Of a stretch of DNA of 10,330 bases, positions 6,804-10,330 are shown piece after piece. The DNA is from Ilumatobacteraceae bacterium (GTDB taxonomy: Bacteria; Actinomycetota; Acidimicrobiia; Acidimicrobiales; Ilumatobacteraceae). How positions within the stretch are numbered: the stretch's first letter is position 1; the number at the start of each line of letters is the position of its first letter. The stretch spans positions 1-10,330 of the forward strand of contig JAHRVJ010000203.1 in assembly GCA_019090765.1 (NCBI GenBank), in the 5' to 3' direction. The notes under the pieces were generated by a model. That model did no database searches. It saw only the letters and a program-made list of their open reading frames with translations, and was not told the origin of the DNA. The translations under genes and the position numbers were made by a program.

Positions 6804-8015
6804 ATGAGTGGCCTTGAGTCTGAGGTAGCCGCGGTTGCGCTGCCCCGAGAGGAACTGTTGGCGAGTCTCTACGAGATGGCCAAGCCGCAACCCAGGTATA
6901 GGGAGTTGCTCGCCGATCATGGTCTGGTGCAGACCGAGGCCGTTGCCTTCAGCTTCGACCGCGAGAACACGCAGTTCGTTTTGCGCAATCACGATCTATT
7001 CAGTTCCCGAGTGGAGATGCACCTCGGCAACGTCAGGCCGTTGATCCCCCTCAACGTCGACCCCCCGGGCCATTCCAAGTATCGCAAGCTGCTCGACCCG
7101 ATGTTCGCGCCTCGGCGAATGGAGGCGCAAGAAGGTGACCTAACCAAGCGGGCCAACAAACTGATTGACGCTTTCATTGATCGAGGCGAGTGCAACTTCA
7201 CCGAAGACTTTGCTGAGCTGTTTCCGTCGATGGTGTTCCTGGGGCTGTTGGGGCTCCCCGAAGACGAATTGCCGATGTTCTTGAGGATGCGCAACGGAAT
7301 CCTGCACCCCGAAAAGATCGACCCCAACGCCTACGGCGACTTCGACGTGATCGCCCAAGTACGCAAGGCCATGGGCCAAGAGATCTACGAGTACTTCGGC
7401 GACCTCGTCGACCGGCGGAGACTGGAACCCGGTGACGACATCATCACTCGTTTTCTTGACGCCGATGTCGATGGTGACAAGCTCAGTAAGGAAGACATTC
7501 TCGACATCATGTTCCTCTTCGTTATTGCAGGGCTCGACACGGTGAGCGATTCACTGACCTGTTTCTTTGCCTACCTGGCAACTCATCCCAACCACCGGCG
7601 TCAGATCGCCCAAGACCCCGCGATCATCCCGAGTGCGGTTGAAGAGTTGCTGCGCTGGGAAACCCCGGTTCCTAGTGGCGTGCCGCGAGTCGCGACCAGA
7701 GACGTCACGCTTCCCAAGGGTCAGAAAATTGCCGCGGGCTGCCCCGTCAGCGTTAGTTACGGCGCGGCCGACGTTGAGCAGGAGGCCTTCGGGGATCCGT
7801 TCGAGGTACGTTTCGATCGCGAGGACAATCCCCACATCGCTTTTGGTGCGGGCGTGCACCGCTGTCTTGGTTCGCACCTGGCACGGCGCGAACTTCGGAT
7901 CACCTTGCGTGAATGGCATCGTCGAATTCCCGACTATGGGCTCAAGCCAGGTCACGAAGAACTGGAGTACCCGCCCGGCCTACGGCACGTGAAGGATCTG
8001 ATGCTGAGCTGGTAG
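6804..8015 (+). CDS. Cytochrome P450 (second paralogue)
   Basis: A 403-residue soluble class I cytochrome P450. The I-helix motif is A-G-L-D-T (242-246), ExxR is Glu281-Arg284, the conserved RWETPV follows, and the heme loop FGAGVHRCLG (347-356) places the thiolate ligand at Cys354. All signatures are intact. It closely resembles the P450 at 1548-2747: both contain PLIPL-x2-DPP-x2-x-KYRKL-x-DP-x-FAP and HRC-x-GSHLAR. They are paralogues likely acting on the same or successive intermediates. A GGAGAGG ribosome site about 8 bp upstream supports ATG 6804. It is divergent from the thiolase operon, with an operator-like dyad and a separate CCGAC palindrome in between. The next gene on its strand is a ferredoxin 241 bp downstream, the likely electron donor. 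Confidence 0.97.
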   Translation: MSGLESEVAAVALPREELLASLYEMAKPQPRYRELLADHGLVQTEAVAFSFDRENTQFVLRNHDLFSSRVEMHLGNVRPLIPLNVDPPGHSKYRKLLDPMFAPRRMEAQEGDLTKRANKLIDAFIDRGECNFTEDFAELFPSMVFLGLLGLPEDELPMFLRMRNGILHPEKIDPNAYGDFDVIAQVRKAMGQEIYEYFGDLVDRRRLEPGDDIITRFLDADVDGDKLSKEDILDIMFLFVIAGLDTVSDSLTCFFAYLATHPNHRRQIAQDPAIIPSAVEELLRWETPVPSGVPRVATRDVTLPKGQKIAAGCPVSVSYGAADVEQEAFGDPFEVRFDREDNPHIAFGAGVHRCLGSHLARRELRITLREWHRRIPDYGLKPGHEELEYPPGLRHVKDLMLSW

Positions 8016-8039
8016 TTGGCGAGTGAACGACTCAGCCGT

Positions 8040-8122
8040 TTAGTAGAAGTGGTGGTCGCAATCGAGACGCGTTGTTTCACCGTCGAGTAGCTCATATCGG
8101 GGCTGAACTCTGGATATTCCAT
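8040..8122 (-). pseudogene. Possible very short or decayed leftward gene
   Basis: A leftward ATG at 8120-8122 has a good ribosome site (GAAAGGGG, 8128-8135, five bases away) and an operator-like dyad 25 bp further upstream in the orientation seen for the real genes. The frame from this ATG begins MEYPEFSPDMSY but then runs into the P450 region antisense and stops at 7952-7954 after 56 codons. Another leftward frame over the same bases reads YELLDGETTRLDCDHHFY and ends at a TAA at 8040-8042, which looks like a natural protein end. A one- or two-base shift would join the two into a peptide of under 30 residues. It may be an eroded gene after a deletion, a small peptide gene carrying an error, or chance. 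Confidence 0.25.
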
Positions 8123-8147
8123 GGCGGCCCCTTTCGGCTCAACGTTC

Positions 8148-8161
8148 TAACGCTGATGTCA
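8148..8161 (-). promoter_or_regulatory. Operator-like dyad, copy 3 (leftward start at 8122)
   Basis: TAAC-GCTGAT-GTCA; read leftward it is ATGAC-N6-GTTAGAA, the full consensus. By orientation it serves a leftward transcript beginning near 8122, not the ferredoxin, which has its own copy at 8212-8225. Confidence 0.5.
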
Positions 8162-8211
8162 TGTTGACCATGCTGGCTCCGTTTGCAGCTAGCGGGCGCG
8201 CTCTCCTACTA

Positions 8212-8225
8212 TGACATGACTGTTA
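8212..8225 (+). promoter_or_regulatory. Operator-like dyad, copy 4 (ferredoxin)
   Basis: TGAC-ATGACT-GTTA followed by GAA, ending 31 bp before the ferredoxin start. This is nearly the same distance as for the amidohydrolase copy (29 bp). It suggests that the ferredoxin has its own promoter rather than depending only on readthrough from the P450. Confidence 0.6.
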
Positions 8226-8256
8226 GAAGTGCCATGATGGCCGACGAGGAGACGCA

Positions 8257-8457
8257 ATGAAATTAGTGGTCAATACCGAGGTCTGCAGTGGTCACGGGCG
8301 TTGCTACAGCCTGGTCCCCGAAATATTCGAGCCCGATGACAACGGATACTGCGATCCGAACATTGCCGATGTGCCGCCCGAACTTGAAGCGCGAGCGATG
8401 ATTGGTGTTAACAACTGCCCCGAAGACGCGATCAGCGTCGCCAAAGACGGCGACTAG
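8257..8457 (+). CDS. Small [3Fe-4S]-type ferredoxin, likely P450 redox partner
   Basis: A 66-residue ferredoxin of the short actinobacterial type found beside P450 genes. The cluster ligands are Cys10, Cys16 and Cys54 (C-S-G-H-G-R-C and N-N-C-P-E-D-A-I). His13 stands where four-iron ferredoxins have a Cys, which is the usual mark of a [3Fe-4S] cluster. Cys32 is an extra, non-motif cysteine. The protein is cytoplasmic and should carry electrons from a ferredoxin reductase, not in this window, to one or both P450s. A GACGAGGAG ribosome site five bases upstream supports ATG 8257. Its TAG stop shares the palindrome CTAG with the stop of the convergent SDR gene, leaving no room for a terminator between them. 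Confidence 0.95.
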   Translation: MKLVVNTEVCSGHGRCYSLVPEIFEPDDNGYCDPNIADVPPELEARAMIGVNNCPEDAISVAKDGD

Positions 8458-9317
8458 CTCTCCGGTCGCTCCCCGACGCCGAGCATCCACGGCTCGAACT
8501 CGGCGAGCCCGGCAAGCACCTTTACGAGCGGGGCATCGAACGCGTCGACAAGCGAAGCTGCCACATGGCCCTGGTCCACAAGCATCGTGATTCCGTTCAC
8601 GCCACTTGCGGCATCGCTCGCTAGAAATAGCAGCGTGTTACTCATCTGCGCTGGCACCAGTGTGGGCACATCGGCCGCTTCGCGATAGTCGGCGCCAAAG
8701 GTCAACCACTGGTCGGCATTCGCCTGGGCGAGTGGAGTGTCGGTCGGGCCGGGCATGATTGCGTTGATGCGGAGGCCCTTTTGCAGCATGGGGAAAGCCT
8801 GCTGTGCGACGTAGCAGTTGATTGCCATCTTGCTGAAGCTGTATCCGTCGGTGCCTTCATGCTCGTCGATCCAGGCAGCTGCGGTATCCCAATCGGGCGT
8901 GGCGAGGAACTCTTTGACGTTGTCGAGATTGTCCATCCATCCCAGACCGGCGACGGAGGAGATGAACCCGATCGAACCACCAGGGCCGAGCTTGCCGGTG
9001 GTGACGAGAGCTTCAACCAAGTGGCGTTGAGACGTGAAGTTGATCGTCATGATGTTGGGCGTTCCGTCGGCGACTCCAGCGCAGGCCAGCACGGCGTGGA
9101 CGGGGCCTTGGATCTGGTCGAGGGCGGCATCGACGCTCGTTTGGTCGCGGAGGTCGACCTTGATGGCTTGTGTGCACGGGTAGCCAATGTCAGCTACGTC
9201 GAGCACGATTACTTCTGCGCCGAGTTGGGCGGCCTGTTGAGCGGTCGCGGCTCCCATCCCGGATGACCCCCCGACGACTACGACACGCTTGCCTTCATAG
9301 TTGACCAGGTCTGACAT
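8454..9317 (-). CDS. Short-chain dehydrogenase/reductase, 3alpha-hydroxysteroid dehydrogenase-like
   Basis: A 287-residue SDR. The Rossmann cofactor loop is GGSSGMG (16-22), followed by Asp40 at the end of the second strand, which favours NAD(H), and DL at 55-56. The usual NNAG is ACAG (78-81), as in the CAG variant of Comamonas 3alpha-hydroxysteroid dehydrogenase/carbonyl reductase. The catalytic set is Ser121, Tyr159 and Lys163 (YSFSK). A stretch of about 37 residues between Ser and Tyr is longer than in classical SDRs, again like that enzyme, and would shape the substrate pocket. A C-terminal tail of about 37 residues follows DQG. The start at 9317 has an AAAGGGG site five bases upstream; the longer frame to 9422 is rejected because it would run over the operator-like dyad. 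It probably oxidises or reduces a secondary hydroxyl; a steroid or cyclic terpenoid substrate is inference. Confidence 0.92.
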   Translation of the reverse strand: MSDLVNYEGKRVVVVGGSSGMGAATAQQAAQLGAEVIVLDVADIGYPCTQAIKVDLRDQTSVDAALDQIQGPVHAVLACAGVADGTPNIMTINFTSQRHLVEALVTTGKLGPGGSIGFISSVAGLGWMDNLDNVKEFLATPDWDTAAAWIDEHEGTDGYSFSKMAINCYVAQQAFPMLQKGLRINAIMPGPTDTPLAQANADQWLTFGADYREAADVPTLVPAQMSNTLLFLASDAASGVNGITMLVDQGHVAASLVDAFDAPLVKVLAGLAEFEPWMLGVGERPES

Positions 9318-9379
9318 TGTTTCCCCTTTTTGTTTAAGGTTTCGTGGCTGAACGGTGGTGTGCGCAGCGCAGGTGCTTC

Positions 9380-9393
9380 TGACGCTGGTGTCA
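9380..9393 (-). promoter_or_regulatory. Operator-like dyad, copy 5 (SDR)
   Basis: TGAC-GCTGGT-GTCA; read leftward it is TTGACA-N5-CGTCAGAA, the full consensus with an ideal -35-like TTGACA. It lies 62 bp before the SDR start, in the 231-bp divergent gap between SDR and acyl-CoA dehydrogenase. Confidence 0.6.
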
Positions 9394-9463
9394 ACCATAG
9401 TGATCAACGACGCCACGCCCATATTCAGAAAATTCCGAAGACCCCAAGGGCCTGCGACGAATA

Positions 9464-9477
9464 TGACGTCAGTGTCA
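9464..9477 (+). promoter_or_regulatory. Operator-like dyad, copy 6 (acyl-CoA dehydrogenase)
   Basis: TGAC-GTCAGT-GTCA followed by GAA, 71 bp before the acyl-CoA dehydrogenase start. TAGGAT at 9486-9491 is a possible -10 box, 16 bp after TGACGT, in which case the dyad would cover the -35 region and the start of the spacer. The -10 assignment is tentative. Confidence 0.6.
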
Positions 9478-9548
9478 GAATCGCCTAGGATCGCGGGCCG
9501 ACCTGATCAGATCCGCGTACACGCACGCACGCTCGGAGGAGCAATATA

Positions 9549-10330
9549 ATGACCACAGAAACCTCTCCCTCGACCGCCGTTGAGGCGTTCCGCGCCGACC
9601 TGAAAGGGTGGCTTGCGAGCAGCTTCACTGAGGCGGTAGCTGAGGCAGTTTCGCATCCTGATCGCGACGTAGCGTTCGCGGCGCAACGGGAATGGAATGC
9701 CACCCTCGTCGATGCTGGATACGGGGCGATTGCTTGGCCGCAAGAGTTCGGCGGCAGCGGCGCGGGTATCGAGCACCAATTTGCTTATCACGAGGAGATG
9801 GCCGCGGCGGGGGCCCCGGGCCCGGTGAATGCCATCGGGGTCGCCAACATTGCGCCCGCGATCATGGCGCTCGGTACCGCTGAGCAGCAGCAGCGATTCC
9901 TGCGGCCGATGTTGCGCGGTGACGAAATCTGGAGCCAAGGGATGTCTGAGCCCGACGCCGGGTCCGACCTCGCTTCCCTCCAGTGTCGGGCGGTTCGCGA
10001 TGGCGAACACTTCATCATCAACGGCTCGAAAACCTGGAACTCCAATGGCGACTTGGCCGACTGGTGTCAGCTCTATGTACGGACCAATACAGAGGTGCCC
10101 AAACACAAAGGCATCACCGCACTACTGGTCGACATGAAGACGCCGGGTATCGAGGCGCGAACGATCCTCACAATGGCTGGCGGGCGCGGGTTCGCTGAAC
10201 TGTTCTTCACTGATGTCAGGGTGCCCGTGTCAGCGATGTTGGGCGGTCTCGACGAAGGCTGGGGGGTCGCAACGAACACGCTCAGCAACGAGCGCGCCGG
10301 TGTCGCCACGATGTACTTGAACGTTCGGCG
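9549..10330 (+). CDS. Acyl-CoA dehydrogenase (3' end outside the window)
   Basis: The first 260 residues of an FAD-dependent acyl-CoA dehydrogenase, which introduces a 2,3 double bond into an acyl-CoA; the frame is open to the window edge and about 130-150 residues are missing. Visible signatures are an N-terminal helical domain with WPQEFGG (63-69), the FAD/substrate motif WSQGMSEPDAGSDLA (128-142), INGSKTWNSN (157-166) in the beta domain, FTDVRVP (220-226) and LSNERA (245-250) entering the C-terminal domain. The catalytic Glu would lie outside the window. A strong GGAGGAG ribosome site (9535-9541), seven bases upstream, fixes the start. It is divergent from the SDR and has its own operator-like dyad. 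In actinobacterial steroid and terpenoid degradation such enzymes often act as heteromeric pairs, so a second subunit may follow downstream. Confidence 0.96.
   Translation, partial: MTTETSPSTAVEAFRADLKGWLASSFTEAVAEAVSHPDRDVAFAAQREWNATLVDAGYGAIAWPQEFGGSGAGIEHQFAYHEEMAAAGAPGPVNAIGVANIAPAIMALGTAEQQQRFLRPMLRGDEIWSQGMSEPDAGSDLASLQCRAVRDGEHFIINGSKTWNSNGDLADWCQLYVRTNTEVPKHKGITALLVDMKTPGIEARTILTMAGGRGFAELFFTDVRVPVSAMLGGLDEGWGVATNTLSNERAGVATMYLNVR

Noticed and set aside
8237..8260. Seven-codon leader peptide overlapping the ferredoxin start
   Set aside because: The ATG lacks a ribosome site and the coding stretch is mostly the ferredoxin's own ribosome site; chance is the simpler explanation.
9318..9422. 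N-terminal extension of the SDR to an ATG at 9422
   Set aside because: The extension has no SDR character, covers the dyad at 9380-9393, and the internal ATG at 9317 has a good AAAGGGG ribosome site and leads directly into the Rossmann strand.

Overview
The window looks like a piece of a GC-rich actinobacterial chromosome (GC near 60% by eye). The mix of P450s, a 3Fe-4S ferredoxin, an acyl-CoA dehydrogenase (ACAD) and a lipid-transfer-type thiolase with a DUF35 partner is typical of Actinobacteria that degrade steroids, terpenoids or other hydrophobic carboxylic acids. Acidimicrobiia or Mycobacteriales are the best guesses; this is inferred from gene content, without phylogenetic evidence. 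I saw no rRNA, tRNA, CRISPR array, insertion sequence or phage gene.

Layout. (1) 1-99: probable tail of a rightward gene that begins outside the window, ending in a 16-bp tandem repeat. (2) 311-4255, rightward: amidohydrolase-2 family protein, cytochrome P450 and aldehyde dehydrogenase, with gaps of 49 and 47 bp, probably one operon. (3) 4284-6651, leftward: thiolase-fold protein resembling the steroid side-chain aldolase Ltp2, then a DUF35 Zn-ribbon/OB protein, then a double-hotdog thioesterase-like protein. Their stop and start codons overlap, so translation is probably coupled. (4) 6804-8457, rightward: a second P450 and, after a 241-bp gap, a small [3Fe-4S]-type ferredoxin. The gap also carries signals for a very short or decayed leftward gene. 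(5) 8454-9317, leftward: short-chain dehydrogenase resembling 3alpha-hydroxysteroid dehydrogenase. (6) 9549-10330, rightward and cut by the window edge: acyl-CoA dehydrogenase.

The main unnamed signal is a repeated dyad, TGAC-N6-GTYA followed by GAA, found six times and only between genes: upstream of the amidohydrolase, the thiolase, the ferredoxin, the SDR and the ACAD, and once before a leftward start at 8122 with no proper gene. All six copies have the same orientation relative to the nearest served start. This looks like the operator of one regulator, plausibly of TetR type, joining most of the window into one regulon. The regulator is not in the window.

Together the genes could form a pathway: P450 hydroxylation with ferredoxin, oxidation of alcohol to aldehyde to acid (SDR, ALDH), desaturation of the CoA thioester (ACAD), and retro-aldol release of a short acyl-CoA (Ltp2-like/DUF35 complex). 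A CoA ligase, enoyl-CoA hydratase and ferredoxin reductase would have to lie elsewhere. The substrate cannot be read from the sequence.
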